This document shows positions 18,801 to 27,515 of a stretch of 64,000 bases of DNA, one piece after another. The stretch spans positions 1 through 64,000 of the forward strand of contig SCQU01000025.1 in NCBI GenBank assembly GCA_004299555.1. Direction: 5' to 3'. Position 1 is the first letter of the stretch, and each line of letters opens with the position of its first letter. The notes beneath the pieces were generated by a model, which saw nothing but the letters and a program-made list of their open reading frames with translations, ran no database searches and was not told where the DNA came from. The position numbers were made by a program, and so were the translations under genes. The DNA comes from Rhodanobacteraceae bacterium (GTDB lineage Bacteria; Pseudomonadota; Gammaproteobacteria; Xanthomonadales; Rhodanobacteraceae).

Positions 18801-20473
18801 TCGACAACGGCACGCTGGTGTTCGATCGCAGCGATGCGGTCGCGCTGCCGGCGGGTTTGACCGGCACGGGCGCGTTGATCCAACAAGGTTCCGGCACGTT
18901 CACCGTCAATGGTGACGACAGCGGCTTTGCGGGTACCACGACCGTCAAGGCGGGCATCGCAACGGTCGGCGATGACAACCACGCCAGTGCCAGGCTAGGC
19001 GGCATGGTGACGGTGGCCAAGGGCGCGACGTTGAACGGTATCGGCACCATCGGTGGCCTCGACGCGTTCGGCACCGTGAGCCCCGGTGGCTCGATCGGTA
19101 CCTTCCATGTGATCGGGGACGCGATGTTCGAGTCGGGCTCGACGTTCAACGTCGAAGCCAATGCAAATGGCACGGCCGATCAGTTGGCGGTGGGTGGCAA
19201 GACCACGATCAAGGGCGGCAATACGGTCGTCCTGTCCCAACCGGGCAACTGGAGCCCGTCGACGAGCTACACGATCATCACTTCGGGTGCTGGCGTTACG
19301 GGTACGTTTGCGGGTGTCAGCGATGACCAGGTCTTCCTGACACCGACGCTCGCCTATGGAACCGATGACGTCACCCTGACCTTGGCGCGCAACAACATCA
19401 ACTTCGGATCCGTGGCGCAGAACCCGAATCAGCAGGGATCAGCCGGCGGCATCGAAGGCATCGGGTTTGGCAACGCGCTGTACGACGCAGTGGTGAAGTT
19501 GAACGCTGCGGATGCGCAGACAGCGTTCGAGCAAACCGCGGGTGAATATCACGCGAGCCAGCAGACGGCGCGGGTGGAGGATTCGCGCTACATCCGCGAA
19601 GCCATGAACCAGCGGTTGCGAAATGGCGACCACGACACTGAAGCGGCCAAGGTTGGCGATACGAAGCTGACCGCGTGGGCCCACGGCTGGGGCCACTGGG
19701 GCACGGTGGATTCAGACGGCAACGCCGCGAAGCTGGCCGACAACGGCGATGGTTTGCTGGTCGGTGCCGATATGCCGGTGGGTGCAGCACGCGTCGGCGT
19801 GGCCGGTGGCGCAAGCCGCAACTCCTTGAGCCTCAACGACCGCGCTTCGTGGGGTCGCGAGACTTCAACGTGGTTGGGCGCGTTCGCGGGTGTTGATGTC
19901 AACGCCTTCAGTTTGCGCGGTGGCTTCGCCTACGCGTGGGATCGGATTCCGAGCAACCGCGAAATCAACTTCCCCGGTTACACGGATCGACTGTCCGGTA
20001 ATGCCAGCGGCGACACGTTGACGGGATTCATTGAAGGGTCGTGGACGTTCCACTTTGCAAGCGGAACGGTGTCGCCATTCTTGAACGTCGCACACACCAA
20101 AGTCGAGACCGACGCCAGCACAGAAGCGGGTGGTGCCGCGGCATTGCACAGTTACGACAACACAGCCAACGTCAGTTTCAGCACGCTGGGTGCACGCGGT
20201 GCAATCAACTTCGCGCACAACCTCAACCTGCATGGTGAGCTGGGTTGGCAGCACGCGTTCGGTGATACGACCCCGGGAGCCAACCTGCAGTTCGTGGCGG
20301 GTGGCCCGGCGTTCACCGAGTACGGCGTGCCGGGAGCAAAGAACGCCGGTCTCGGCCGGATCGGCATCGGTTGGCACCAAGGCAACGTCGCGCTCGATGC
20401 CGACTACGAAGGCCTGGCCGGCAACGGCGTAAAGGATCAAGCCGCCAAGGTCAGCGTCAGCGTGACGTTCTGA
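12839..20473 (+). CDS. Giant type V autotransporter with Gly-rich passenger
   Basis: A 2544-residue secreted protein. The N-terminus is an extended signal peptide: an ESPR-type leader (MNRIYSLVWNRALRAVQVAS), then a basic and hydrophobic core to about residue 65 (ALPAWSA). The passenger is Gly/Ser/Thr/Asn-rich with dozens of degenerate GGAGGAGG and autotransporter-associated beta-strand repeats (for example GTLTLSGTNTF), so a long beta-helix is expected. A linker starts near 2200, and the outer-membrane beta-barrel spans about 2278-2544 (AWAHGWGHWG onward), ending in Phe. AGGGG precedes the ATG. Adhesion or aggregation at the cell surface is the likely role; no protease or lipase motif was noticed. 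Confidence 0.92.
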   Translation: MNRIYSLVWNRALRAVQVASELATSAGGGNAAAGTGSNRRRRNPMALACAAALALGAFALPAWSATCPAGAVVIAPPDLAGTAGVSGTTGTSNGNDGGAGGTAYGDTDGTHVCVNGAMVIGGDGGVGGSGAYGASGQNDVGSSGGAGGAGGAGVDGSNFALVNAAGSVIAGGTGGAGGTGSVPVGSVSLVPPLVGHAALDGGYGGAGGTGGAGVSGTQFSLENSANIDGGAGGVGGAGGAGGAGTTGYMADAFGGYGGIGRSGGSGGTGVSGNGFTVDITAQGSIVGGAGGDGGVGGRGGDAAAEPAGPGGSGGAGGPGGAGVSGSSFTLTDAGSIRGGAGGIGGAAGANGTSPNGALIPVNQSRIPVAGGDGSGGAGVVSTSGGVVTVKSGGSITGGLSGDGVTRAVAVSFSGGSNSLTIESGAQVVGAVVSNSGGGSNGDILNLDAAAASTLAFDLSVAPVSGFAQANTTDMGTVAFTGTGGAQDWVVQSGTLQVGAGASSGTVHGSVGAAGSQGGVYGFYTGVNINGGNGGNGETTVTLSAGAQLNVRQGSAVAGGGAGAGGDGGVEFFYGSPPIDGAGGNGGNGGLAVSSGAGGAAGAVSNDGSIYGAGGAAGGSSFNPTASGNGGKGGTAIQGSGVGAHLFAITNSGQIVGGNGGAGGNPSDRDSGRGQGGAGVAGSYLALDNDGSITGGSGSIGGAAVVSTGGSTVTNAGSIVGGSSVGGAQVDAVDFSGGANTLTLENGYSFIGNVVSTSGATNGGDTLALGGDVTGTGATGNGTFNVPGIVPTLPASPVAATTYYVGFNQFAKTGSSTWTLTGSTTAVTPWTIGAGTLSVSSDGNLGSVSGGVTINGGTLQAGGSFASSRPFTITNYGYIDTNGYNLSLGGSIQQGTAGNGQVYGVLFKQGAGTLTITGSGNSLDTAEVDVGTLALSGGGALSLTALDVASGAIFDISQTDNGASIGTLGGNGTVALGAQTLSVNLPNSTWTYAGVLTDGGIAGGTGGSLVLDDSPATMTLTGLNTFTGSTTLDGGTLALYGAGSIADSSDLNLAAGTTFDTSATTNAVSIQSVQGAGSINVGAQPLTVTNANPATTFDGGLAGSGSLSLTGGTLILDGNNNSFTGGTTVQAGTLIVGDDSHATAALGGNVTVDNGATLGGDGSVGGAGTSVEVKQDGILAPGDSIGTLTVGGGLTLDSGSVLDYDLGAPDAGNPFTTAGASDSINVAGTLMFDGGSVLNLSDAGGMGPGLYNIASYGSLATPTCSFGGGTACMTLGTVPSGTQTSWFTLVNNTAGQQIDLYNSAGQTLSIWDPLHNASPFGGSGTWTATSATWTDPNGDTPGPMLPANGFAIFQGTPGTVTVDDSTGNVSVTGMQFAVDGYTLTGDPLTLVDDSAGNVPTIEVGDGSSNSANMTATIENGLDTTGAGFNKTGTGTLVLDGGFGGTLVNGTVGVLGGTLQLGTGGTTQVLHSALVMSSGTNLLLSNGAIENANNYSGAVVSGQNFNVTLQTTGSTGLSAIGSAFSVRGMTAIQGTSFTLTMSGNSYVAGGYGASGAGAAGAGGAGVTGTGFTVNNSSAGAGPGGYGNGIYGGAGGNTGTTGAGGAGGVAIGGSGFTVINSGNVLGGYGGSVYTGNTSLPGLGGAGISGSGFTLTNTGTVAGGMGGYVASFAGSTGGVAGGAGVYSTGGATVINEGTISGGLTGTQPGDPPITTYADAIDFTGGGNTLELVAGHPGTFNGAIVVTRAAGDPADTLELGGDTGSDTFDVDTLASGGEFDGFNAEAKSGGSTWTLTGAGSLSENWTIEGGMLEGDATAFQGSLVFAPAAGATAAVVFDQGSGNTNSTPDATYAGVISGDGAFTKTGDGTLTLSGTNTFVGGVNVDAGTLAVARDANLGAAANAVTLDGGTLANTAAFTTARSIALAGAGTLQTAADLTDSGVISGAGALTKTGAGALILLGANTWTGTTTISTGTLQVGNGGTSGALGTGAIIDNGTLVFDRSDAVALPAGLTGTGALIQQGSGTFTVNGDDSGFAGTTTVKAGIATVGDDNHASARLGGMVTVAKGATLNGIGTIGGLDAFGTVSPGGSIGTFHVIGDAMFESGSTFNVEANANGTADQLAVGGKTTIKGGNTVVLSQPGNWSPSTSYTIITSGAGVTGTFAGVSDDQVFLTPTLAYGTDDVTLTLARNNINFGSVAQNPNQQGSAGGIEGIGFGNALYDAVVKLNAADAQTAFEQTAGEYHASQQTARVEDSRYIREAMNQRLRNGDHDTEAAKVGDTKLTAWAHGWGHWGTVDSDGNAAKLADNGDGLLVGADMPVGAARVGVAGGASRNSLSLNDRASWGRETSTWLGAFAGVDVNAFSLRGGFAYAWDRIPSNREINFPGYTDRLSGNASGDTLTGFIEGSWTFHFASGTVSPFLNVAHTKVETDASTEAGGAAALHSYDNTANVSFSTLGARGAINFAHNLNLHGELGWQHAFGDTTPGANLQFVAGGPAFTEYGVPGAKNAGLGRIGIGWHQGNVALDADYEGLAGNGVKDQAAKVSVSVTF

Positions 20474-20485
20474 AGCAAGCAAGCA

Positions 20486-20512
20486 GGCAGGGCGGGCCAC
20501 GCCTGCCCTGCC
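20486..20512. terminator. Hairpin between convergent genes
   Basis: GGCAGGGC (20486-20493) pairs with GCCCTGCC (20505-20512). There is no T tract on either side. It lies 12 bp after the autotransporter stop and 69 bp before the end of the convergent molybdenum hydroxylase gene, so it may end transcription from both sides weakly. Confidence 0.5.
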
Positions 20513-20581
20513 GCATGACGCGTGGCGGATGGTGTTCGCTCCACGCAGAAGCGGGGTGCGCACTACCCGCCCCATCACGCG

Positions 20582-22822
20582 TCACAGCAAACGCATGAAC
20601 TCGGGCCAGATCGGCATCTGGCGCACGCGTACGGTGGTGCCGGCAAAGAGCGCGTTGGCGAGCGCCGGCGCAGCCGATGGGAAGCCCATCGCGAACGCGC
20701 CGGCCGGGGATTGTGTCGACGGCACCAGGATCACCTGTACCGCGCGCGGCATTTCCGCCATCGTGGCAAGCGGGTAGTCGTTGAAGCCGCGCTGGGCGAT
20801 GTGGCCATCCTTGACGGTGATCTGTTGGTGCAACGCCGTCGAGAAACCGTCCAGGGTCGCGCCCACCAGCGCCGCGCGCGCGCCCAGCGGGTTGACGACG
20901 CGGCCGATGTCGGCCGCGCACACGACGTTGTGGATGATGAGCCGGGTGCCTTCCATGGACAGCTCGACCGCGTGCGCGACGTAGCCGCCGAAAGTGAAGT
21001 GGCAGGCCAGCCCGAAGCCATGTCCGTGCGTGTGCGGCCTGCTCCAGCCGATCGCGTCGGCGGCGAGCTTCAATACGTAGGCGAGGCGACCGGTATCCAG
21101 TACCGGCCCGCCGTGCCCGCGGTAGGGCAGTTGGCGCGGCGCGCCGAGCAGGGTGAGGCGAAACTGCAAGGCGTCCTGCTTCAGGTTGTGGGCTATTTCG
21201 TCGATGAAGCATTCCGTTGCGAACGCGTTGACCGCGTGCGCGCTTGCGCGGTAGCTGCCGCGCGGCAAGCTGGAATCGAGCGCGTACCAGGCGTATTGCA
21301 AATTGTCGATCAGGCCGGCGGGCAGATCGTCGGGATGCATTTCCGACAGCCACCAGCGCGGGCGCGGCTCGCGGCCGGCCAGGCGTGAGGTGCTGGCGAT
21401 ACGGTGCTGCCAACCGGTCAGCTTGCGCTTGCGATCTGCGCAGGCTTGCAGGCGGTGGACTGAAAATGGCCTGTAGGTGTCGTGCGCAAAGGCGTCGGCG
21501 CGCGTCCACATGAGCTTGAGCGGCTTGCCGGCAGCCTTTGCCAGCAGCACGGCCTCGGCGACGTAGTCGGTTTCCAGAAAGCGCCCGAAGCCGCCGCCGG
21601 CACGCGGCAACTGGATCTCGATCTGGTCGGGATCCAGTCCCGTCAATCGGCGAACGGTCTCGAACGTCGCGCGCGGGTTTTGCACCGGCGCGATGACGAC
21701 GGCGCGCTGGTCGTCCACCTGCACCAGCGCGTTGGGTGGTTCGAGTTCCGCGTGGGCGATGGTCGCGAACCGGTATTCGGCCTGGAAGTTGTAGCGCGCG
21801 CGCTTTGCCGTGTGTGCGAAATCGCCGTCGCTGCGTACGGCTTCGGTCGGGTCGCCCTGAAGGACGGCGGCCGCGGACTGCGCCAGGGTGTCGTCGCCGT
21901 GTGCCGCCGTAGCGCCGGGTTGCCAGCGTAGGTCAAGTTTCGCAACGCCCTGCAATGCCGACCAGGTGTCGTGCGCCAGCACGGCGACACCCGCCGCCAG
22001 CTGCTGGGTGCCGGTCGCGCGTGCCGCGCTCGGCGCGGGGATCGTCATGACCTTGCTGACGCCCTTGACCTTGAGTGTGCGTGCGTCATCCAGGTGTGCG
22101 AGTTTGCCGCCGGGGTAGGGGCAGCGCGCAACCACCGCGACCAGCGTGTCGCCGCGCCAGTCGTCGATGGCGAAGTGCTGGTGGCCGGTGACGATGTCGT
22201 GGGCATCAACGTCACCCGCGTCCTGGCCGACGAGCAGGTACTGCGAGGGCGATTTCAGCGCGGGGGCGATGGCCGCAGGCGTCAACGCCGCGGCGGCCTG
22301 CGCGAGCTCGCCATAGCCGAGTTTGCGGCCATCGGCTGCGGTCACCACGCCACGCAGGGTGCGCAGACTCGCGACGTTGACGCCCCAGCGCTGCGCGGCC
22401 GCCCGCAGCAGCAGTTGGCGCGCCGCCGCGCCGACCGCGCGCAGGTCGTTCCACGCCGCCGGCACGCTGTTGCTGCCCCACGCCATTTGATGGTTGTAGA
22501 TCCAGTGCGGCTCGCCGCCGGCGTTGGTGACACCAAGCGCCATCGGCGCGGCGACCACATGGTTCCAGTCGGCGTCCAGCTCCTCGGCAAGGATGCGGGT
22601 CTCCGCGGTGCGGATGCCCTGGCCCACTTCCGGGTCGCGCGCGCCGATGACGGTGGTGCCGTCAGGCTCGATCCGCAGGTATGGATTCAGGCGGATCAGG
22701 TTCTGGCCCAGCAGCTGGTCGGGCGTCCACGCGAATGCCGGCAGGCCGACCACCAGTGCCCCGGAAGCGGTGCCGAGGATCTGCAGGAAGCGCCGGCGCG
22801 CCGGGTCGTGACCGGCGGTCAC
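20582..22822 (-). CDS. Molybdopterin-binding subunit of a xanthine dehydrogenase-family enzyme (IorB-like)
   Basis: A 746-residue molybdenum hydroxylase large subunit like isoquinoline 1-oxidoreductase beta. A twin-arginine signal opens it (ARRRFLQILG, residues 8-17) and a hydrophobic stretch follows, so the enzyme is exported folded. Cofactor-region blocks include DPEVGQGIRTAE, RAGGGFGRFLE and LPRGSYRA. The GTG start at 22822 overlaps the stop of the 2Fe-2S gene by 4 bp, giving translational coupling. It should oxidise an aldehyde or N-heterocycle with the iron-sulphur partner; the electron acceptor is not encoded nearby. The substrate is unknown. An in-frame extension upstream is possible but would remove the Tat motif from the N-terminus. 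Confidence 0.88.
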   Translation of the reverse strand: MTAGHDPARRRFLQILGTASGALVVGLPAFAWTPDQLLGQNLIRLNPYLRIEPDGTTVIGARDPEVGQGIRTAETRILAEELDADWNHVVAAPMALGVTNAGGEPHWIYNHQMAWGSNSVPAAWNDLRAVGAAARQLLLRAAAQRWGVNVASLRTLRGVVTAADGRKLGYGELAQAAAALTPAAIAPALKSPSQYLLVGQDAGDVDAHDIVTGHQHFAIDDWRGDTLVAVVARCPYPGGKLAHLDDARTLKVKGVSKVMTIPAPSAARATGTQQLAAGVAVLAHDTWSALQGVAKLDLRWQPGATAAHGDDTLAQSAAAVLQGDPTEAVRSDGDFAHTAKRARYNFQAEYRFATIAHAELEPPNALVQVDDQRAVVIAPVQNPRATFETVRRLTGLDPDQIEIQLPRAGGGFGRFLETDYVAEAVLLAKAAGKPLKLMWTRADAFAHDTYRPFSVHRLQACADRKRKLTGWQHRIASTSRLAGREPRPRWWLSEMHPDDLPAGLIDNLQYAWYALDSSLPRGSYRASAHAVNAFATECFIDEIAHNLKQDALQFRLTLLGAPRQLPYRGHGGPVLDTGRLAYVLKLAADAIGWSRPHTHGHGFGLACHFTFGGYVAHAVELSMEGTRLIIHNVVCAADIGRVVNPLGARAALVGATLDGFSTALHQQITVKDGHIAQRGFNDYPLATMAEMPRAVQVILVPSTQSPAGAFAMGFPSAAPALANALFAGTTVRVRQMPIWPEFMRLL

Positions 22823-23343
22823 CTGGAACGCCCCTGCACCGTTTTGGCCGCGCGCTTGATCGCACGCCGGATGCGTGGGTAGCTGCCGCAGCGGCACAGG
22901 TTGGTGATGCCGTCGATATCGGCGTCGGTGGGTTGCGGTTTGCGTCCCAACAGGTCGACCGCCGCCATGATTTGCCCGGCCTGGCAATAGCCGCACAGGA
23001 TCGCATCTTCGTCGATCCACGCCTGCTGCACCGGGTGCAGCTTGCCATCGGGACCGGCCAGCCCTTCGACCGTGGTGATGGCGGCGTTGGCAACGTCATG
23101 CATCGTGAGGGCGCAGGCCCTCCCAAGCTTGCCGTTGACGATGACGCTGCAGGCACCGCAACTGTGGTCGTCGCAGCCGTATTTGCAGCCGGTCAGGCGC
23201 AGCACGTCACGCAAATACCACAGCAGCGGCAGGTCAGGGTCGCCGGTGTGGCGGAAGTGTTGGCCGTTGATCGCGACGTCGATACCGCTGCGGATGGGCT
23301 GGGGGGTGATCGGAGCTGATGGGTTGGGTATGCGTTGTGGCAT
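22819..23343 (-). CDS. (2Fe-2S)-binding subunit of the molybdenum hydroxylase (IorA-like)
   Basis: A 174-residue electron-transfer subunit. The N-terminal plant-ferredoxin-type cluster motif is CKYGCDDHSCGAC plus a later Cys (GRAC). The C-terminal [2Fe-2S]-binding domain has CGYCQAGQIM and CRCGSYPRIRRA. It passes electrons from the molybdenum centre of the downstream-encoded partner; the genes overlap by 4 bp. It lacks its own signal and would be carried by the Tat partner. The start ATG at 23343 is chosen over longer frames because the ferredoxin fold begins at about residue 20. Confidence 0.9.
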   Translation of the reverse strand: MPQRIPNPSAPITPQPIRSGIDVAINGQHFRHTGDPDLPLLWYLRDVLRLTGCKYGCDDHSCGACSVIVNGKLGRACALTMHDVANAAITTVEGLAGPDGKLHPVQQAWIDEDAILCGYCQAGQIMAAVDLLGRKPQPTDADIDGITNLCRCGSYPRIRRAIKRAAKTVQGRSR

Positions 23344-23559
23344 CCGCAGATTGTATGCGCGGACAGGCGCGCTGCGCCCGAACTGCCTCCAGGTTTGGGT
23401 GGCCGGGTCAAGCCAAGCGCGTGCCGCGCCGGTTGCGGTACCGCAGGCAGCGCCAGCATGCGCCCTTGGCGTGGGCCGCCGGATTGCGTTTTGGCCGTGC
23501 GCAAGCAACACTTGCGAGCCTTGCCCGCGCTCTGGCGCGCCGTGTTTGCGTGCGTTTTG

Positions 23560-26160
23560 ATGACTGCTCCCGTGCAGGTACCGCTTGCTCCCGATGCGCC
23601 GTGGGTGGTGCTGAAGTTTGGCGGCACCAGTGTTGCCAGCGTCAAATGCTGGCGCACGATTCTGGCCTTGGCGTCGCGGCGCCGCGAGGAGGGCATGCGG
23701 GTGCTGGTGGTGGTATCGGCGTTGGCCGGGGTCACCGATGCCCTGAAGGCGCTGTGCGCGTACGCACCCGCCGCACGCGCGGACGCGCTTGCCGAGATCG
23801 TTGCACGGCATCGGCAGCTTGCAGCCGACATGCGGCTCGCCCGGTTGCCGCTGCTGGAGCAGTGGATCGCCTCACTGCAAGCGCTCGTGGCCGGTGCGGT
23901 ACCGGAGCGGCTGGCGTGGCGTGCCGCGGTACAGGGCCACGGCGAACTGCTTTCCAGCGCGCTCGGCGCCGCGTTCATGAGCGCGAACGGCCTGCCGACG
24001 CGGTGGCTGGACGCACGCGATGCCCTGCAGGCGCGCGAGTTGCCATTCCTCAATCAGCGCGCGCGCGCATTGTCGGCCCAGGTGCAGGCGGAGCCCGATC
24101 CGGCGTGGGCGGCGCGGCTGGCGGGCACGGGCGAGGTGTTCATCACGCAAGGCTTCATTGCCCGCAACGCCAACGGCGATACGGTGCTGCTGGGGCGCGG
24201 CGGTTCGGATACCTCAGCCGCGTACATGGGCGCGCGGCTGCGCGCCGCGCGCGTGGAGATCTGGACCGACGTCGCGGGCATGTTCACGGCTGACCCGCGC
24301 CAGGTGCCCGGTGCTCGCTTGCTGCAGCGCCTCGATTACGACGAGGCGCAGGAAATCGCGACGACCGGAGCCAAGGTGCTGCATGCGCGCTGCATTTCCC
24401 CGTGCCGGCGGACGCGCGTACCGCTGTGGATCAAGGACACCCGGTTTCCCGACCTTGCCGGCACCGTGATTGCGCCACAGCCGCCCGAGGCCGTTCCCAG
24501 CGTCAAGGCAATCAGCTCGCGGCGCGGGATCACGCTGGTGTCGATGGAAACCTCGGGCATGTGGCAGCAGGTCGGCTTCCTGGCCGATGTGTTCGCGCTG
24601 TTCAAGAAGCATGGCCTGTCGGTGGATTTGATCGGTTCGGCGGAAACCAATGTCACGGTTTCGCTCGACCCGAGTGAAAACCTGCTGGATTCGGACGTGG
24701 TGGCAGCGTTGGCGAGCGATCTTGCGCAGGTCTGCCGGGTCAAGGTCATTGCGCCCTGCGCGGCGGTCACCCTGGCCGGACGCGGGATGCGCGCCATGCT
24801 GCATCGCCTTGCCGGCGTCATGGCCGAGTTTGGCCAGATGCGCGTCCACCTGATTTCGCAATCGTCCAACAACCTCAACCTGACCTTCGTGGTGGACGAG
24901 GCCAAGCTGGATGGCCTGTTGCCGCGCCTGCACGAGCTGCTGATCCGGGCCGGCGCGCTGCGTACGGACGACTCCGCCTTGTTTGGCCCAAGCTGGCAGA
25001 CCTTGTACGGCGGGACCGCGGCGCGCGCGGAAGCACCGTGGTGGCGCACCGGGCGCACGCGTTTGCTGGAGCTGGCGACGGCCACGCCGCGCTACGTTTA
25101 CCACCTGCCGACCATGCGTGCGCGGGCGCAGCGGTTGCGCGCGTTGCAGGCTGTCGACCGGGTCTACTACGCGGTCAAGGCCAATTCGCATCCCGCGATC
25201 CTGCGCGCGTTGGCCGGGGCGGGCCTTGGCTTCGAATGCGTGTCACCCGGCGAACTGGATGCGGTCGACGCGATTGCCGAAGCCCGGTCGGCGCCGCACC
25301 TCTTCACGCCCAACTTCGCGCCGCGCACCGATTACGCGCAGGCGTTGCAGCGCGGCGTGCTCCTGACGCTGGATGCGCTGCACCCTTTGCAGCACTGGCC
25401 CGAGTTGTTCGCCGATCGCGAGGTGCTGTTGCGGGTGGATCTGGGGCATGGCTATGGCCACCACGCCAAGGTGCGCACGGGTGGTGCCGCCAGCAAGTTC
25501 GGGCTGCCGTTGGAGCAACTGGACGTATGCCTGGAGTTGGCCCGCGCCAACCGCGTGCGGGTGGTGGGGTTGCACGCGCATTTGGGTTCCGGCGTCCTGG
25601 ACGCGACGCACTGGGCGGCCGTGTGCAACCAGTTGGCGAGCCTGGCCGACCGCGTTGGCGGCGTCCGGATCCTCAATCTTGGCGGTGGCCTGGGTGTGCC
25701 CTCGCACCCGGGCGAAGCCGCGCTTGACCTTGGGGTGCTGGATGCCGCGTTGCTGGAAGTGAAACGTGCGTATCCGCAATACGAGCTGTGGCTCGAACCC
25801 GGGCGCTGGCTGGTCGCGGACGGCGGTGTGTTGCTCGCGCATGTGACGCAAGCCAAGCGCAAGGGAGGGCGCGACTACCTTGGCTGCGATGCCGGCATGC
25901 ACGTCCTGATCCGGCCCGCGCTGTACGATGCGTGGCACGAAATCGTAAACCTGTCGCGGTTGGATGTGCCGGCTGACGTGCTGTATCAGGTGGTCGGGCC
26001 GATCTGCGAATCGGGCGACGTGCTTGGCGCCGATCGCCATCTGCCGCGCGGCGAAGAGGGTGACGTGTTGTTGATTGCGCAGGCGGGTGCGTACGGAGAA
26101 TCGATGGCCTCGCACTACAACCTGCGGCCGCTGGCGGAATCCGCGGTGATCGACGCATGA
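23560..26160 (+). CDS. lysA: Bifunctional aspartate kinase / diaminopimelate decarboxylase
   Basis: An 866-residue fusion covering the first and last steps of the DAP/lysine pathway. The aspartokinase half (about 1-475) has KFGGTS at 19-24, a DEAQEIA segment and two ACT regulatory repeats (VSMETSGMWQQVGFLADV; AGVMAEFGQMRVHL). The decarboxylase half (about 490-866) is a fold-type III PLP enzyme with Lys540 in YYAVKANSH, HLGSG, LEPGRW and CESGDVLG. The order kinase-decarboxylase is characteristic of Xanthomonadales. The ATG at 23560 removes a long unlikely upstream extension. The stop overlaps murL by 4 bp (ATGA). Feedback by lysine through the ACT repeats is expected from the family. Confidence 0.96.
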   Translation: MTAPVQVPLAPDAPWVVLKFGGTSVASVKCWRTILALASRRREEGMRVLVVVSALAGVTDALKALCAYAPAARADALAEIVARHRQLAADMRLARLPLLEQWIASLQALVAGAVPERLAWRAAVQGHGELLSSALGAAFMSANGLPTRWLDARDALQARELPFLNQRARALSAQVQAEPDPAWAARLAGTGEVFITQGFIARNANGDTVLLGRGGSDTSAAYMGARLRAARVEIWTDVAGMFTADPRQVPGARLLQRLDYDEAQEIATTGAKVLHARCISPCRRTRVPLWIKDTRFPDLAGTVIAPQPPEAVPSVKAISSRRGITLVSMETSGMWQQVGFLADVFALFKKHGLSVDLIGSAETNVTVSLDPSENLLDSDVVAALASDLAQVCRVKVIAPCAAVTLAGRGMRAMLHRLAGVMAEFGQMRVHLISQSSNNLNLTFVVDEAKLDGLLPRLHELLIRAGALRTDDSALFGPSWQTLYGGTAARAEAPWWRTGRTRLLELATATPRYVYHLPTMRARAQRLRALQAVDRVYYAVKANSHPAILRALAGAGLGFECVSPGELDAVDAIAEARSAPHLFTPNFAPRTDYAQALQRGVLLTLDALHPLQHWPELFADREVLLRVDLGHGYGHHAKVRTGGAASKFGLPLEQLDVCLELARANRVRVVGLHAHLGSGVLDATHWAAVCNQLASLADRVGGVRILNLGGGLGVPSHPGEAALDLGVLDAALLEVKRAYPQYELWLEPGRWLVADGGVLLAHVTQAKRKGGRDYLGCDAGMHVLIRPALYDAWHEIVNLSRLDVPADVLYQVVGPICESGDVLGADRHLPRGEEGDVLLIAQAGAYGESMASHYNLRPLAESAVIDA

Positions 26161-27515
26161 ACGCGATCGCCGATCCGCGGCGGGCACGGGTATTCCGATT
26201 CGTGCGCTGCACTTGCGTTCGCGGTGATGCCGAGCTCGTGTACGCGTTCGATGGCGGTCCGGAACTGATCGAGCGCATCCATTTTCCGGCAGCACCCGCG
26301 CTTCCCGCAGCGCGCAGGTTGGCCTTCAACGCGGCACTGCGGTGGCTGCACCTGGTGGCCGGGATCAGTTACTTCAAGGCGGGAATACCACCGTGCATCG
26401 AGGTTGAGCCGGGGGCGCTGGACGGCGCGACGGCGGACCTGCTGGATGACCTGTATCTCAACGGGCTGGGCGAGTTCGCGTACCGCAACGGCGTGGAACT
26501 GCGCGGGCGGATCGCGTTTCCGCGTGCGGTGGCGCGTCAGAGCGAGCCGGTATCGCGTGCACTCGATTTACCACGGCGCGTATTGGTGCCCATTGGCGGC
26601 GGCAAGGATTCACTGGTGGTGGCTGAAGCGCTGAAGTCGATCGGCGCTGCGGCAACCGCGGCCTGGGTGGGCGCCTCGCCGCTGATCGCGGCGGTTGCCG
26701 CGCGTACCGGCTTGCCGACGCTCAACATTGGACGCGAACTGTCGCCGACGTTGTTTGAATACAACCGGATGGGCGCTTGGAATGGCCACATTCCGGTAAC
26801 CGCAATCAATTCGGCGCTCCTCGTGTGCGCGGCCATCCTGTATGGTTTCGATGCCGTGGCGTTTGCCAACGAACGCTCCGCATCCGCAGCGACGCTGGAA
26901 TACGCGGGGCGCGCGGTCAATCACCAGTGGAGCAAGGGCTGGGCCTTCGAGCAGGCGTTTGCGGGCTGGGTTCGCTCGCACGTCGGGGCCGACCTTGACT
27001 ACTTTTCGCTGCTGCGTCGGTGTTCCGAACTGGCGGTGACGCGCGCATTCGCGCGCACGGGGACGGCGTACTTCGACGTATTCTCAAGCTGCAACCGGAA
27101 TTTCAAGCTGCTGGGGCCAAAGCCGGTGGACCGCTGGTGTGGACACTGCCCCAAGTGCCATTTCGTGTTCCTGGCGCTCGCGCCATTTTTGCCCAAACCG
27201 CGGCTGCTGCAGATTTTTGGGCGCAACCTGCTGGATGATGAAACCCAGGCGGCCGGGTTTGATGCGTTGATCGAATATCACGAGCACAAGCCGTTCGAAT
27301 GCGTGGGCGAAGCCAGCGAGGCGCGGGCCGCGCTGGCCGCGCTGGCCGCGCGTCCCGAGTGGCGCGAAGACGCGCTGGTGGCGCGTTTTCACGAGCTGAT
27401 CCAGCCGCAGCTGCCAGCCGCCGGCCTGGTGCTGGATGCGTGGCTGGTGGCAGGCGGTGCGCACGGTGTGCCGGCGCGGTTTGCGGGAGCCATGGATGCG
27501 GTTTGCCGAGCTTGA
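26157..27515 (+). CDS. murL: UDP-MurNAc-L-Ala-L-Glu epimerase MurL
   Basis: A 452-residue protein matching MurL of Xanthomonas oryzae, which epimerises the terminal L-Glu of UDP-MurNAc-L-Ala-L-Glu to D-Glu using ATP. Visible motifs: PIGGGKDSLVV (145-155, a PP-loop-like ATP site), FANERSAS, a central NHQWSKGWAFE block, and a Cys cluster SSCNRNF...WCGHCPKCHF that may bind metal. It overlaps lysA by 4 bp and murD2 by 20 bp, so the three are co-translated. The pathway replaces the glutamate racemase plus ordinary MurD route. Identity rests on sequence blocks and the murD2 neighbour. Confidence 0.9.
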   Translation: MNAIADPRRARVFRFVRCTCVRGDAELVYAFDGGPELIERIHFPAAPALPAARRLAFNAALRWLHLVAGISYFKAGIPPCIEVEPGALDGATADLLDDLYLNGLGEFAYRNGVELRGRIAFPRAVARQSEPVSRALDLPRRVLVPIGGGKDSLVVAEALKSIGAAATAAWVGASPLIAAVAARTGLPTLNIGRELSPTLFEYNRMGAWNGHIPVTAINSALLVCAAILYGFDAVAFANERSASAATLEYAGRAVNHQWSKGWAFEQAFAGWVRSHVGADLDYFSLLRRCSELAVTRAFARTGTAYFDVFSSCNRNFKLLGPKPVDRWCGHCPKCHFVFLALAPFLPKPRLLQIFGRNLLDDETQAAGFDALIEYHEHKPFECVGEASEARAALAALAARPEWREDALVARFHELIQPQLPAAGLVLDAWLVAGGAHGVPARFAGAMDAVCRA

